Below are positions 27,833 to 37,078 of a stretch of 64,000 bases of DNA, piece by piece; position 1 is the stretch's first letter, and the number at the start of each line of letters is the position of its first letter. Under the pieces are notes generated by a model that was not told the origin of the DNA, ran no database searches, and was given only the letters and a program-made list of their open reading frames with translations. The stretch comes from Staphylococcus lloydii (GTDB taxonomy: Bacteria; Bacillota; Bacilli; Staphylococcales; Staphylococcaceae). The stretch is from assembly GCF_015775975.1 (NCBI RefSeq), contig NZ_CP064056.1, positions 1,054,001 to 1,118,000 on the forward strand. Direction: 5' to 3'. Both the position numbers and the translations under genes were made by a program.

Positions 27833-28993
27833 ATGAGAATTATGCAAATTGCCGCTATAGAAATGACACACAAAAAGTTATTGAGAAATTTAAATGAAAC
27901 TTGTGCGAGAAAAGGATTCGACGTTCATTGTGTTAGTAAAATGGAACATCATTTTGACATGGTATCGAAAGAAGGTATTGTTTATCACAATATCAATATC
28001 GATCGAGATATTAAGGTTTTTAATAATATAAAAACAGTGTTCCATCTTGTAAAATTAATGAAACAAGAAAAACCCAATATCGTTCACGTACATACACCAG
28101 TGGCAGCAGTTTTGGGTAGATTAGCCGCTAAAATAGCAAAAATCCCTACGGTTATTTATACGGCACACGGCTTTTATTTTCATGATGGTATGCCTAGAAG
28201 TCGTTATTACTTTTATTTTTTTATTGAAAAGTTAATGGCTAGATTGTTTACGGATTATTTATTTACACAAAGTAAAGAAGATTATGAAGTAGCGATACGT
28301 CACAACTTTTTATCACATAAAAATGCACATCATTATCGATGGATTAGTAACGGCATTGATTTAAAAGATAAATTTAATTATGACAAAGTAAATCAACAAG
28401 ATATTAAGCGTTTAAAACAACAGCATAATATTAAAAAAGGTGAGTTAATCATTACATTTATCGGTCGTTTAGTAGAGGAAAAAGGCATTATTGATTTGCT
28501 TGGAGCGATTGAGAAAGTAAAGCATCAAAATATTAAAGTTTTTATTATCGGGGACACGCATCAAAGTGAACGTGACACAACGACTGTAAATACTTTAGAA
28601 AAATATAAAAAGCAAAAGCAACATAACATTATTTTCACTGGTTCTATAGACAATATAAATGACTATTTATATTTAAGTGATATATTCTGTTTACCTTCTT
28701 ATAGGGAGGGGATGCCTAGATCAATTATTGAAGCAATGGCGATGAAAAATGCAATTATTGCTACAAATATAAGAGGATGTAGAGAAGAAGTCGTAGACAA
28801 TGTTAATGGATATATTGTGCCGATAAGTGCACCTCAATATATAGCAACTAAAATTGATGCGTTAGCAAACAACCCCAAACTATTAGCTGAATTTAAAGAC
28901 AGAAGTCATGAATTTGCGCACAAATACTATGATGAACACCAAGTCGTACAACAACAGATAGAAGTTTTTGAACAGCTTCAAAAAGGTGAGTGA
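27833..28993 (+). CDS. family 4 glycosyltransferase of the capsule operon
   Basis: 386 residues, GT-B fold. The N-terminal acceptor half includes PNIVHVHTPVAAVLGRLAAK and TAHGFYFHDG. The C-terminal half includes ITFIGRLVEEKGIIDLLGAI and the E-x7-E motif REGMPRSIIEAMAMK (about 297-311). Similar enzymes (PglA-like) add the second sugar onto diacetyl-bacillosamine on the lipid carrier. It is the only ordinary glycosyltransferase in the operon. TTGGAGG lies just before the ATG at 27833. Confidence 0.85.
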   Translation: MRIMQIAAIEMTHKKLLRNLNETCARKGFDVHCVSKMEHHFDMVSKEGIVYHNINIDRDIKVFNNIKTVFHLVKLMKQEKPNIVHVHTPVAAVLGRLAAKIAKIPTVIYTAHGFYFHDGMPRSRYYFYFFIEKLMARLFTDYLFTQSKEDYEVAIRHNFLSHKNAHHYRWISNGIDLKDKFNYDKVNQQDIKRLKQQHNIKKGELIITFIGRLVEEKGIIDLLGAIEKVKHQNIKVFIIGDTHQSERDTTTVNTLEKYKKQKQHNIIFTGSIDNINDYLYLSDIFCLPSYREGMPRSIIEAMAMKNAIIATNIRGCREEVVDNVNGYIVPISAPQYIATKIDALANNPKLLAEFKDRSHEFAHKYYDEHQVVQQQIEVFEQLQKGE

Positions 28994-28997
28994 ACTT

Positions 28998-29591
28998 ATG
29001 AAAAAGAGAGTATTGGATATCATAATCAGTGTGCTAGGTTTAACGTTAACCTTACCAATAATCATCATATGTGCGGTGCTAATTAGGTTGAATATGGGGA
29101 AACCAGTATTTTATAAACAAATGCGTCCTGGTAAAGACGAAGTACCTTTTACTTTATTCAAGTTTAGAACTATGACGAATCAACAAGATCTCAACGGTGT
29201 GCTGTTACCTGATGAATTACGTAAAACGAGATTAGGTTCTTTTATACGCAGTACTAGTATTGATGAATTACCACAGCTATTTAATGTATTAAAAGGTGAC
29301 TTGAGTATAGTTGGACCGCGTCCATTATTAATGGAGTATTTAAAATTATATAATGCGAAGCAAAGAACACGCCACGCTGTAAAGCCAGGGATAACTGGCC
29401 TTGCTCAAATAAAAGGTAGAAATGCATTATCCTGGGAAAAGAAATTTAAATATGATGTGTGGTACGTCAATAATCAAACTATGAAATTGGATTTATATAT
29501 TATTTTAATGACTGTCATAAAAGTACTATTACGTAAAAACGTAAACGCCCACAATCATGCGACTATGTATAAATTTAAGGGTACAAAATAA
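28998..29591 (+). CDS. undecaprenyl-phosphate phosphoglycosyl transferase (PglC/CapM class)
   Basis: 197 residues: one N-terminal membrane re-entrant helix (KRVLDIIISVLGLTLTLPII) and a cytoplasmic catalytic part with KQMRPGKDEVPFTLFKFRTM, the D-E dyad in SIDELPQLFNVLKGDLSIVG followed by PRP, and the late KPGITGLAQIKGR. It moves a sugar-1-phosphate from a UDP-sugar to undecaprenyl phosphate and so starts the repeat unit. The two genes after it make UDP-diacetyl-bacillosamine in the Pgl paradigm, which suggests its substrate. The ATG at 28998 has AAGGTGAG upstream; its last base is the first of the next start. Confidence 0.9.
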   Translation: MKKRVLDIIISVLGLTLTLPIIIICAVLIRLNMGKPVFYKQMRPGKDEVPFTLFKFRTMTNQQDLNGVLLPDELRKTRLGSFIRSTSIDELPQLFNVLKGDLSIVGPRPLLMEYLKLYNAKQRTRHAVKPGITGLAQIKGRNALSWEKKFKYDVWYVNNQTMKLDLYIILMTVIKVLLRKNVNAHNHATMYKFKGTK

Positions 29592-30208
29592 TGAAAAAAA
29601 TAATATTAATAGGTAACGGTGGGCATGCCAAAGTAATCAGTGACATCGTGAAGCAATCAAAGAACTATCAATTATCTGGTTATCTTGACGATGCAATTAC
29701 ACGAAGAAGTTATCATAATGAAATTGTATTTGATAATTTAACGAATATTGGACATTATTATCGTGATCATCACTTTATCATAGCTATTGGTAATAATATA
29801 ATACGACAACAAATTGTTCAGCGATTTGCTCATATCAAGTTAAATTATGCAACGCTCATTCATCCAACAGCCACTATCGGTTCAAATGTAAAAATAGACA
29901 AAGGCAGTGTTATCATGGCAAATATTACTATTAATACAGATACTGCGATTGGTAAGCATTGTATCATTAATACAATGAGTTGTATTGAACATGATAATAA
30001 GATTTATGATTATGTACATATTGCGCCCCATGTCACGTTGACAGGGAGTGTAGTTATTAATCAAGGGTCATTTATTGGTGCAGGTGCCACGATTATTCCA
30101 AATATCACTATCGGTAAAAATGTTATCGTGGGCGCAGGATCTACTGTTATAAACGACATAGCAGATAATAATACAGTCTATGGCTCGCCAGCGAAAAATA
30201 AGAGGTGA
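29591..30208 (+). CDS. sugar O/N-acetyltransferase, PglD/NeuD family
   Basis: 205 residues. A small N-terminal Rossmann-like domain (KKIILIGNGGHAKVISDIV) is followed by a left-handed beta-helix of hexapeptide repeats (GSNVKIDKGSVIMANITINT, IGKHCIINTMSCIEHDN) and the closing VGAGSTVINDI and VYGSPAK. In PglD this domain pair N-acetylates UDP-4-amino-sugar. The histidine of SCIEHDN (about 138) matches the catalytic base position of PglD. It is directly joined to the transferase upstream and the aminotransferase downstream. Confidence 0.87.
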   Translation: MKKIILIGNGGHAKVISDIVKQSKNYQLSGYLDDAITRRSYHNEIVFDNLTNIGHYYRDHHFIIAIGNNIIRQQIVQRFAHIKLNYATLIHPTATIGSNVKIDKGSVIMANITINTDTAIGKHCIINTMSCIEHDNKIYDYVHIAPHVTLTGSVVINQGSFIGAGATIIPNITIGKNVIVGAGSTVINDIADNNTVYGSPAKNKR

Positions 30209-30215
30209 CAACATC

Positions 30216-31364
30216 ATGAGTAACGACAGAATTTTTTTATCTCGACCACACATGGGTGGTAGTGAGCAACTATATATTAATGATGCATTTAAGAAAAACT
30301 GGATAGCGCCTTTAGGTGATAATGTAAACAATTTTGAGAAAAAGATGCGAAGTTATACGGGTGCAAAATCAACTTTAGCATTAAGTAGTGGCACAGCGGC
30401 TATCCATCTCGCACTTATAGAAAGTGACGTAAAACAAAATGATGTTGTATTTTGTTCGTCACTAACATTTTGTGCAACCGCAAATCCTATATTATATTTA
30501 CAAGCACGTCCGGTATTTATAGATTCTGAACTAGATACTTGGAATATGTGTCCAAGAGCTTTGGAAAAAGCATTACAACAATATACGGCAATAGGTCAAA
30601 AACCTAAAGCTATAATTGTAGTGAACTTATACGGACAGACAGCACAATTTGATAAAATCATAGCGTTATGTAATGAATATAATGTTACTTTAATAGAAGA
30701 TGCTGCAGAGTCCCTAGGATCAAGCTTCAGAGGTGAGATGAGCGGTACAATCGGAGATTTCGGTATATTTTCGTTTAATGGTAATAAAATTATAACGACG
30801 AGCGGCGGCGGAATGTTGCTGTCTCACAATACTAACGCGATAAAACACGCTTTATTTTTAGCAACGCAAGCGAGAGATGATGCGTCTCATTATCAACATA
30901 GTGAGTTAGGATTTAATTATCGATTGAGTAATATTTGTGCTGGAATCGGATTAGGACAATTAGAAGTACTTGAAAAAAGAGTAAAACAACGACGTACTAT
31001 ATTCGATAGGTATGAACAAGCCTTACAATCTACTAAAGTTAAATTCCAAATTGAACTTAATAATACAGTATCAAATCGATGGTTGACGGCATTTGTATTA
31101 ACAAATAAAGACAATACAATAACACCTATGACTATCATTAAAAAATTAGCAGAGCATGATATTGAAGCCAGAAGGGTGTGGAAGCCTATGCATATGCAGC
31201 CATTGTATAGTGACTATGATTATGTTTCTGTAGATATAGACAATGCAAAAGCTATTTTTGAACGTGGCGTGTGTTTACCTTCAAGTTCTGATTTAACAAA
31301 AGCACAACAAGACAAAGTCATTGAAATTTTAAAAGATGTAGTTGAAACATATAAAAATAATTAA
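30216..31364 (+). CDS. UDP-4-keto-sugar aminotransferase, PglE/DegT family
   Basis: 382 residues, PLP-dependent DegT/DnrJ/EryC1 fold. The start reads SNDRIFLSRPHMGGSEQLYI with the family's typical RPHMGG. TLALSSGTAAIHLAL contacts cofactor phosphate, and the PLP lysine is in FGIFSFNGNKIITTSGGG (about 186). It converts the 4-keto group made by CapD to an amine, the step before PglD. Last gene of the capsule operon; ATG at 30216 has AGAGGTGA upstream. A two-way terminator follows. Confidence 0.88.
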   Translation: MSNDRIFLSRPHMGGSEQLYINDAFKKNWIAPLGDNVNNFEKKMRSYTGAKSTLALSSGTAAIHLALIESDVKQNDVVFCSSLTFCATANPILYLQARPVFIDSELDTWNMCPRALEKALQQYTAIGQKPKAIIVVNLYGQTAQFDKIIALCNEYNVTLIEDAAESLGSSFRGEMSGTIGDFGIFSFNGNKIITTSGGGMLLSHNTNAIKHALFLATQARDDASHYQHSELGFNYRLSNICAGIGLGQLEVLEKRVKQRRTIFDRYEQALQSTKVKFQIELNNTVSNRWLTAFVLTNKDNTITPMTIIKKLAEHDIEARRVWKPMHMQPLYSDYDYVSVDIDNAKAIFERGVCLPSSSDLTKAQQDKVIEILKDVVETYKNN

Positions 31365-31376
31365 CTTTAATAAATA

Positions 31377-31408
31377 ACAGCCAAAAGTCTTTTGACTTTT
31401 GGCTGTTT
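31377..31408. terminator. bidirectional terminator at the end of the capsule operon
   Basis: ACAGCCAAAAGTC, loop TTTT, GACTTTTGGCTGT and TTTTA. It also serves the convergent AraC-family gene. Confidence 0.88.
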
Positions 31409-32223
31409 TAATCTATCGCATATTGCGCTGCTAATTCTTTTAAATGAAGGTATAGTTCGTTAGGGAAAGATTCTTTATATGGTTGTGTTGTTTTATATTT
31501 TTTTATAAATTCATCTGGAGACATGTTAAAAACACGGTGGAAATTTTTCAAAAAAGTAGAATGTGAACGGTAACCGTATTCTTTCCATTTGTCATTATAA
31601 TTAGAAGTTAACATTTCGACAGCTAATCTATATATTTTGATTTTTCTGATATATTTAATTAGAGAGATATTCATTGATTCTGAAAACACTCTAGATAGAT
31701 AGCTTGCATTCACAAAAAAATTATCTGCAATTTCAGCTAATGATAAATCTTCTTTATAATGATTGTTGACGTAATCTAACACTTTTTTTACAAGTGGATT
31801 TGCGTTCTCTAACGTGTTTTCTTTAAAATACTGTCCTAAACGTATATAGTTAATCAATTTAATAATACAAATATCAGCATTGAACTGATCCTTTTCATAA
31901 ATAGCGATTACCGTTTCGAGAAATTCTCTTTTAATAAAATGTTCTATTTTAGATTTATCTAGATAAAGTTGATCCCATCCGAAAAGTGAAAATCTATTAA
32001 AACTTAATTTATTAATGGTTAGAGCTATAACTTTACCTGAATTTATAAGTAAATTTGGAGAGGTATAGGGTTCGAGTATAAAAAATTCATGTTTTTGAAA
32101 TTTACCTAGATAAGCTTTGTCATAAAACGATACATGTCCAGACAATACAAAAAATATATGAATATTATTGAAGCTATCTTTTATATTAATATCAGAATCG
32201 TGAATTTGATAATTGTAATCCAT
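31408..32223 (-). CDS. AraC-family transcriptional regulator 1
   Basis: 271 residues. The N-terminal half looks like a small beta-barrel sensor (IHIFFVLSGHVSFYD). The C-terminal half has the two helix-turn-helix units of AraC: LSLAEIADNFFVNASYLSRV (about 158-177) and the second around YGYRSHSTFLKNFHRVFNMS. It is clearly a paralogue of the regulator at 45416-46243: both have the 'L.KYI+K.KIY' linker, 'EYGY.S..TFL..F' and the same barrel. Staphylococcal relatives include Rbf-type biofilm regulators. It lies head-on at the end of the capsule operon, a possible target (inference). Confidence 0.83.
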   Translation of the reverse strand: MDYNYQIHDSDINIKDSFNNIHIFFVLSGHVSFYDKAYLGKFQKHEFFILEPYTSPNLLINSGKVIALTINKLSFNRFSLFGWDQLYLDKSKIEHFIKREFLETVIAIYEKDQFNADICIIKLINYIRLGQYFKENTLENANPLVKKVLDYVNNHYKEDLSLAEIADNFFVNASYLSRVFSESMNISLIKYIRKIKIYRLAVEMLTSNYNDKWKEYGYRSHSTFLKNFHRVFNMSPDEFIKKYKTTQPYKESFPNELYLHLKELAAQYAID

Positions 32224-32402
32224 AGTATCTCTCTTTTCATAATAAAATAATTTTACAATATAAGCATAGCATGTTTGTAGGTTATGAAATTTACAATAAG
32301 TTGTAAATTATTTACTTAAAGTGGTAAAAATCAGACACGTCTAATGGCTGTAATGCATATTAGACATGAAGGTAAATGGTGTACGCAAAATTCGATTGTT
32401 AA

Positions 32403-32553
32403 TAAAAAAGCGCTAATTGATTAAATTAGCGCTCACTTGGAGATATGAATTGAATATTCAAAAGTTTAAAGAGAATAAAAACATCCCTGTAAGATATCAT
32501 AGAGTAAATGACTACTACTCTAGTTAATTAAAGTAGCTAAATAAAGTATAGCA
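32403..32553 (-). ncRNA. candidate small RNA F (minus strand)
   Basis: Read on the minus strand, an extended -10 TGCTATACT (32545-32553) is followed by about 135 bases ending in the terminator AGCGCTAATTT / AATTAGCGCT with TTTTT at 32404-32433. A hairpin AGAGTA/TACTCT lies in the middle, followed by an open region containing ACAGGGATG. There is no reading frame with a ribosome-binding site. Function unknown. Confidence 0.5.
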
Positions 32554-32633
32554 ATTTACTAACTATTTAGCTATATCACTCATTAAGTTAGAAAAAAATT
32601 GACAATATATAGTAAAAAATAGAAGAGAAGAGC

Positions 32634-32765
32634 GAAAAAAAAACACTAATCAAAAGATTAGTGTAAAAATAATAATCTGAGTGGCTTATTGGTGTTAATG
32701 GTAGAACTGAGATGAATGTATGAATAAGCCAATAAAAGTTCAGATGTTGTTTATTTTTAATTATG
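32634..32765 (-). ncRNA. candidate small RNA E (minus strand)
   Basis: On the minus strand the perfect 9-bp stem TGGCTTATT / AATAAGCCA encloses about 40 bases, and a clean terminator ACACTAAT-CTTTTG-ATTAGTGT follows with eight Ts (32635-32664). No convincing promoter was placed, so the 5' end is a guess. Confidence 0.45.
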
Positions 32766-33064
32766 AAAGCATAGTACTAAAAACCATTTTGTCTTCCTAA
32801 AACAATAAATAGAAGACAGTTAGAAGTATAGCAAATGAATTTAAGGTTTTATATATAATATAGTGATTAGTAAAAATATATAACATTTAAGTAAAAAATA
32901 AGAATATATTTATTAACCAACTAGAGTAATCTAACTAATGTAAAATTTAAATAGTAGTAATTGTCTAATTCATACTGACACATAATTTAATACTTGTTTT
33001 TTACAATATATAGTGCATATTTTACTTATTTCAAAGTATTTAACCATTTTAGATATAATAACAG

Positions 33065-33173
33065 TATAATACGCTTATGGTGTTGATACACCATTTTACC
33101 TCTACTAATAATTTTTTGGAAATTAGGGCAAAGAGTGATCGTAATTTTATTATCATGTCTTTTGTCCTTTTTC
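33065..33173 (+). ncRNA. candidate small RNA B, look-alike of RNA A
   Basis: TATAAT at 33065-33070 precedes a 5' hairpin TGGTGTTGATACACCA (33078-33093), a pyrimidine stretch TTTTACCTCT and a bulged terminator GGGCAAAGA...TCTTTTGTCC followed by TTTTT. It has the same order and partly the same bases as RNA A at 18147-18235: GGTGTT-ACACCATTT, C/T-rich linker, TTAGGG or TTAAGGG, terminator. A two-member RNA family is likely. Confidence 0.6.
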
Positions 33174-33273
33174 CATGTAACTATATTTTTAGTGCTATTC
33201 ATATAAATTTTACTTTATCATTTCAATTCTTTACTAAGTTTGTGTTTAGACACTAAACTATGAATAATCATGC

Positions 33274-33416
33274 TACAATAATTTTGTGTGGTGAACACAT
33301 AAATATTTTCATAAAATATATTCCCTAGTAAGAAGGAGGAGCAAGTATTTTCTTAGATGCTAGATCAAATTAGCGACTTTGATTTAGCAACAGAATGTTC
33401 TTGCTTCTCTTTTTTT
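33274..33416 (+). ncRNA. candidate structured RNA C
   Basis: An extended -10 TGCTACAAT (33271-33279) is followed by about 130 bases without a believable gene. A 10-bp terminal stem GAGGAGCAAG (33336-33345) / CTTGCTTCTC (33400-33409), followed by seven Ts, encloses a second hairpin GCTAGATCAAA / TTTGATTTAGC. The stem's left arm contains a perfect ribosome-binding-like AAGGAGGA, so the RNA presents or hides an SD-like sequence. Confidence 0.5.
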
Positions 33417-33511
33417 GATTATTCTTTCTTATTTTTTACTATTTAATTGTTCTTTTTTACCTATAGGCTTGTACATATATACATTTGAACAAATACAAGC
33501 TATATTGAATG

Positions 33512-33597
33512 TGAGGTAAGAACATAAACATCATGATAACTTTCAGTAGCATGCTGGATTTTACACAACTAGAATACATGTGCTTATCTCTTTTTTA
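33512..33597 (+). ncRNA. candidate structured RNA D
   Basis: The stem GAGGTAAG (33512-33519) / CTTATCTC (33583-33590) followed by TTTTTTATT is built like RNA C: a long outer stem starting GAGG and closing CTC, an open 60-base interior, and a T-run. No good promoter was placed. Confidence 0.4.
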
Positions 33598-33761
33598 TTC
33601 GCTTTCTCCTAAGCTATTTTTATTAATATTTTTTATAGTTCATTACAATTGTAGCGCATTGTATTAAACTAGCATATGTTATGGTAGTTAACCTTCCAAA
33701 CTACCACGCTCAACTATTTAGTGTTTATTGATAAACGATTACTTATAAATAAACCTAAGTT

Positions 33762-33810
33762 AAAGCACTCTAACTATTGACGATATACCAGTAGTTAGAG
33801 TGCTTTTTTT
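33762..33810. terminator. strong hairpin before menE
   Basis: AAAGCACTCTAACTA and TAGTTAGAGTGCTTT with seven Ts. It closes the non-coding region 32224-33899; no coding unit ends here, so a further short transcript is implied. Confidence 0.8.
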
Positions 33811-33899
33811 GTGTCAACGGACATAAAATTATAAAAATTTAACCACTGCGCATTATATTTAAAACAGTTATAATATAAGTGATATGGAGGAATGTTAAA

Positions 33900-35297
33900 G
33901 TGGAATTTTGGTTAGAACAACAAGCTAAAAACAAAGGCGATAAAATTTTCATCGATGATGGGAATACACAATTAACTTTTAAAGCATGTTATAACAGGGC
34001 TTTAAAAGTAGCTAATAATTTAGTTGAACTGAACAGAACTAGAATCGGGTTATATATTAACAATAGTATAGATGCTATCATATTAATTAATGCTGCATGG
34101 ATAGCTGGAATTGAATTAGCAATGGTCAACACTAGACTAACCAAACAAGAAATTTTAAATCAAATGGACTCAATCGATGTCGACACAATTGTTGCAACGC
34201 TAGAACTAGACTTAGAAGGCATAACGATAATAGATGGGCAAGCAATTATTGCTAAAGAAAGTAATAATCATGGTACACAAAAGGCCGATTTTAATTTAAA
34301 TCACATCGCTTCCATTATGTTCACGTCTGGTACGACTGGACCTCAAAAAGCAGTGCCTCAAACTTTTGCTAACCATTTAGCGAGTGCACAAGGTTGCAAA
34401 CAAAGTTTAGGTTTTGACAATCATACTGTATGGTTATCTGTGTTACCTATATATCATATTTCAGGATTGAGTGTTATTTTAAGGGCAATTATACAAGGAT
34501 TTACAGTACGTATCGAACAAAAATTTGATACGCAACGTATGTTAGACATAATCCGTGAAGAACGGCCTACACATCTATCACTTGTACCGCAAACATTACA
34601 ATGGTTACTTGATGCAGGTTTGTCTCAACCATATAATATTGAAAAAATCTTACTTGGCGGGGCGAAATTATCACGTCAGCTGATTGATAAGTCATTACAA
34701 TGTAACTTACCAATATATAATTCCTTTGGTATGACGGAAACTTGTTCGCAATTTTTAACGGCTTCACCCGATATGTTAGCCGAACGATATGATACTGTTG
34801 GGAAGCCTAGTGATAATGTGCAAGTCGCTATAACAAAACCTGATAATAACGGTCACGGGGAACTATTAATCAAAGGCAACAATGTGATGAACGGTTATCT
34901 TTATCCTAGTAATCTAGCGCATGTTTTTGAAGATGGATTTTTCAACACTGGTGACATAGCAGAGATTGATGAACAAGGTTACGTAATGGTTTATGACCGT
35001 AGAAAAGACTTAATAATAAGCGGTGGAGAAAATATCTATCCATATGAAATTGAGTCGAAAGCAAAATATTATGCTGGCATTAAAGACGCAATGTGTATTG
35101 GCATTGAAGATGCTACATGGGGCCATGTGCCTTATTTATACTATGTGGCTGATAGAGATGTAGATCATAATCTTTTACATCATTTCCTAATGGATAATTT
35201 AGCTAAATACAAAGTACCGAAAAATTTTGAACGCGTAGAACAGTTGCCATATACATCTACAGGTAAATTACAAAGAGGTAAAATTACTGGTTATTAA
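33900..35297 (+). CDS. menE: o-succinylbenzoate-CoA ligase
   Basis: 465 residues from the GTG at 33900, chosen over 33879 because GGAGG lies 9 bases upstream of it. It is an acyl-adenylate-forming enzyme with the P-loop [18 protein letters not shown] (about 145), [16 protein letters not shown]-like [32 protein letters not shown] and the C-terminal lysine in STGKLQRGK. It makes OSB-CoA in menaquinone synthesis. menC follows 12 bases later. Confidence 0.95.
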   Translation: MEFWLEQQAKNKGDKIFIDDGNTQLTFKACYNRALKVANNLVELNRTRIGLYINNSIDAIILINAAWIAGIELAMVNTRLTKQEILNQMDSIDVDTIVATLELDLEGITIIDGQAIIAKESNNHGTQKADFNLNHIASIMFTSGTTGPQKAVPQTFANHLASAQGCKQSLGFDNHTVWLSVLPIYHISGLSVILRAIIQGFTVRIEQKFDTQRMLDIIREERPTHLSLVPQTLQWLLDAGLSQPYNIEKILLGGAKLSRQLIDKSLQCNLPIYNSFGMTETCSQFLTASPDMLAERYDTVGKPSDNVQVAITKPDNNGHGELLIKGNNVMNGYLYPSNLAHVFEDGFFNTGDIAEIDEQGYVMVYDRRKDLIISGGENIYPYEIESKAKYYAGIKDAMCIGIEDATWGHVPYLYYVADRDVDHNLLHHFLMDNLAKYKVPKNFERVEQLPYTSTGKLQRGKITGY

Positions 35298-35309
35298 GGA
35301 GCTACTCAA

Positions 35310-36314
35310 TTGAAAATTATTAATTTAGAGTTTTATGATTATAATGAAAACTTTAAACAACCCATTATTACGCCTAAAATTACTTTGTCTGAACGTAAGG
35401 CGTTAATTATTAAACTGACGACGGACAACAATGAAAGTTATTATGGGGAATGTAACGCCTTTGAAACAGATTGGTATTTTGATGAAACGATAGATGTTGT
35501 TATAAGTAAAATAAAAGAGTGGTATGAAGAAGTACGAGGTCTGACAGTAAACTCTTTTGACGAGATTAAACAAACTTTAACGCAATTTGAACATTATCCA
35601 GCAGCTAGAAGTACGATAATCATGGCTTGCTATCAAATGTTTAACAATCTACAGACTCTGACAGTAGGCTATGGTGCAACCGTTAGTGGTTTAAATAATC
35701 ATAAATATAGACAACTTGTTGATACAAAACCCGAACGAATAAAGTTAAAATGGTCAACGCACATTTTGCATGATTTAGATAAGTTAGCAACGTTACCATT
35801 CGATTTTAATATTGCGATTGATGCTAATGAATCTTTATCATTAAATGATGTTGATTTACTTGAACAAATAGCACAATATAATGTTATTTATGTTGAGGAA
35901 CCATTTAAAGCTTTGCAAACTTTAGATGCATCGGGGATTACTGCTCAGTTGGATATTGCTTTAGATGAAAAAGCTATAGCGCTCAACAATATTGAAAATG
36001 CGATAAATAAACATAATATTAAAGTGGTTATCCTTAAACCGTTTCGCTTAGGTGGCATTGATAAAGTAATGGATATTATCAACAGCTTAGAACAGTTAAA
36101 TGTAAAAACTGTAATAGGTGGCATGTATGAATATGGATTAAGTAGATATTTTACAGCTATGCTTGCTCAATATGCTACTTACACGAGTGATATCACACCT
36201 TCAGGATTTTATTTTGAAAATGATGTCGTTGAAGATATGGGCATATTAAAAAATGGAAGGTTAGTGTTTAACCCTCCAGTAGTCGATGTGGCAAAATTAT
36301 CGCCTATTTATTAG
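35310..36314 (+). CDS. menC: o-succinylbenzoate synthase
   Basis: 334 residues, enolase superfamily. The active-site lysine lies in RIKLKWS (about 150), metal ligands in [10 protein letters not shown] and VIYVEEPF and IALDEKAI, and the second lysine in [14 protein letters not shown]. It dehydrates SHCHC to OSB, the step before MenE. TTG start with AAGGAG upstream. Its last 11 bases overlap the convergent yidD. Confidence 0.93.
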   Translation: MKIINLEFYDYNENFKQPIITPKITLSERKALIIKLTTDNNESYYGECNAFETDWYFDETIDVVISKIKEWYEEVRGLTVNSFDEIKQTLTQFEHYPAARSTIIMACYQMFNNLQTLTVGYGATVSGLNNHKYRQLVDTKPERIKLKWSTHILHDLDKLATLPFDFNIAIDANESLSLNDVDLLEQIAQYNVIYVEEPFKALQTLDASGITAQLDIALDEKAIALNNIENAINKHNIKVVILKPFRLGGIDKVMDIINSLEQLNVKTVIGGMYEYGLSRYFTAMLAQYATYTSDITPSGFYFENDVVEDMGILKNGRLVFNPPVVDVAKLSPIY

Positions 36315-36543
36315 TATCTTTGTGTTCTTTTTTTAAAGGAACTGGATCAAAACCACTTTTGTGAAATGGATGACATTTCAAAATACGTTTTAATCCTAAC
36401 CATCCACCTTTAAATGGACCATAGACTTCTATTGCTTCTTTAGTATATGCTGAACAAGTAGGATAGAAACGACAAGTTGCAGGCGTTAAAGGCGAGATGA
36501 ATTTTTGATAAATATAAATAATAAATAATAAAACTTTTTTCAT
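36304..36543 (-). CDS. yidD: membrane protein insertion efficiency factor YidD
   Basis: 79 residues, normal length. It has the hallmark cysteines in [20 protein letters not shown], then [20 protein letters not shown] and DPVP. YidD helps YidC-mediated insertion at the inner face of the membrane. TGGAGGTC precedes the ATG. Confidence 0.95.
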   Translation of the reverse strand: MKKVLLFIIYIYQKFISPLTPATCRFYPTCSAYTKEAIEVYGPFKGGWLGLKRILKCHPFHKSGFDPVPLKKEHKDTNK

Positions 36544-36601
36544 AATGTGACCTCCAATGGAGCTTTAAACATTAATATTTTAACATATTTTGAGGTGTCT
36601 G

Positions 36602-37078
36602 ATGACTATTAAGTATTTAGATAAAGATAATAACGAAGTATTTCTTAACTATACAACAGATAAAGAAGAGGCTAATGGTCAGCATGTTTTAATTATACCA
36701 ATTTATAACGATAAATTATTATTTACCCAACATGACATTAGAGGCATAGAGTTCCCTGGGGGTAAAATTGAGCAAAATGAAAGTTCTTTAGCTGCTGCCG
36801 AGCGAGAACTAAATGAAGAGACAGGTGCAGTTGCGACTGAACTTCATTACATAGCACAATATTATGTTGCTAGACAAAATTTGCCTAGTTTTTATAAAGA
36901 TGTATATGTTGCTCACATTGATTATTTGGAAAATAAGGGAGATTATTTAGAGACAAATGGACCAAAGCTTTATCGCAAAGTTACAGATATACCTGAACAA
37001 CAACAAAGTTTCTTAATTAAAGACACAGCAATCTTAAAATGTTTAGAACGGGTGATTGAACTTGGATATTATAAGTAA
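36602..37078 (+). CDS. Nudix hydrolase, YtkD family
   Basis: 158 residues from the ATG at 36602 (TTGAGGTG upstream). The Nudix box G-x5-E-x7-R-E-x2-E-E-x-G is complete in GGKIEQNESSLAAAERELNE followed by ETGA (about 55-78). YtkD-type enzymes are nucleoside triphosphatases that clean up oxidised or non-standard nucleotides. Its end overlaps the following esterase gene by 23 bases, so the two are co-expressed. Confidence 0.9.
   Translation: MTIKYLDKDNNEVFLNYTTDKEEANGQHVLIIPIYNDKLLFTQHDIRGIEFPGGKIEQNESSLAAAERELNEETGAVATELHYIAQYYVARQNLPSFYKDVYVAHIDYLENKGDYLETNGPKLYRKVTDIPEQQQSFLIKDTAILKCLERVIELGYYK

Noticed and set aside
33357..33445. 29-codon frame in RNA C beginning MLDQISDFD after AAGGAGGA
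   Set aside because: The ATG is 16 bases from the SD-like sequence and the frame runs through the terminator and T-run.
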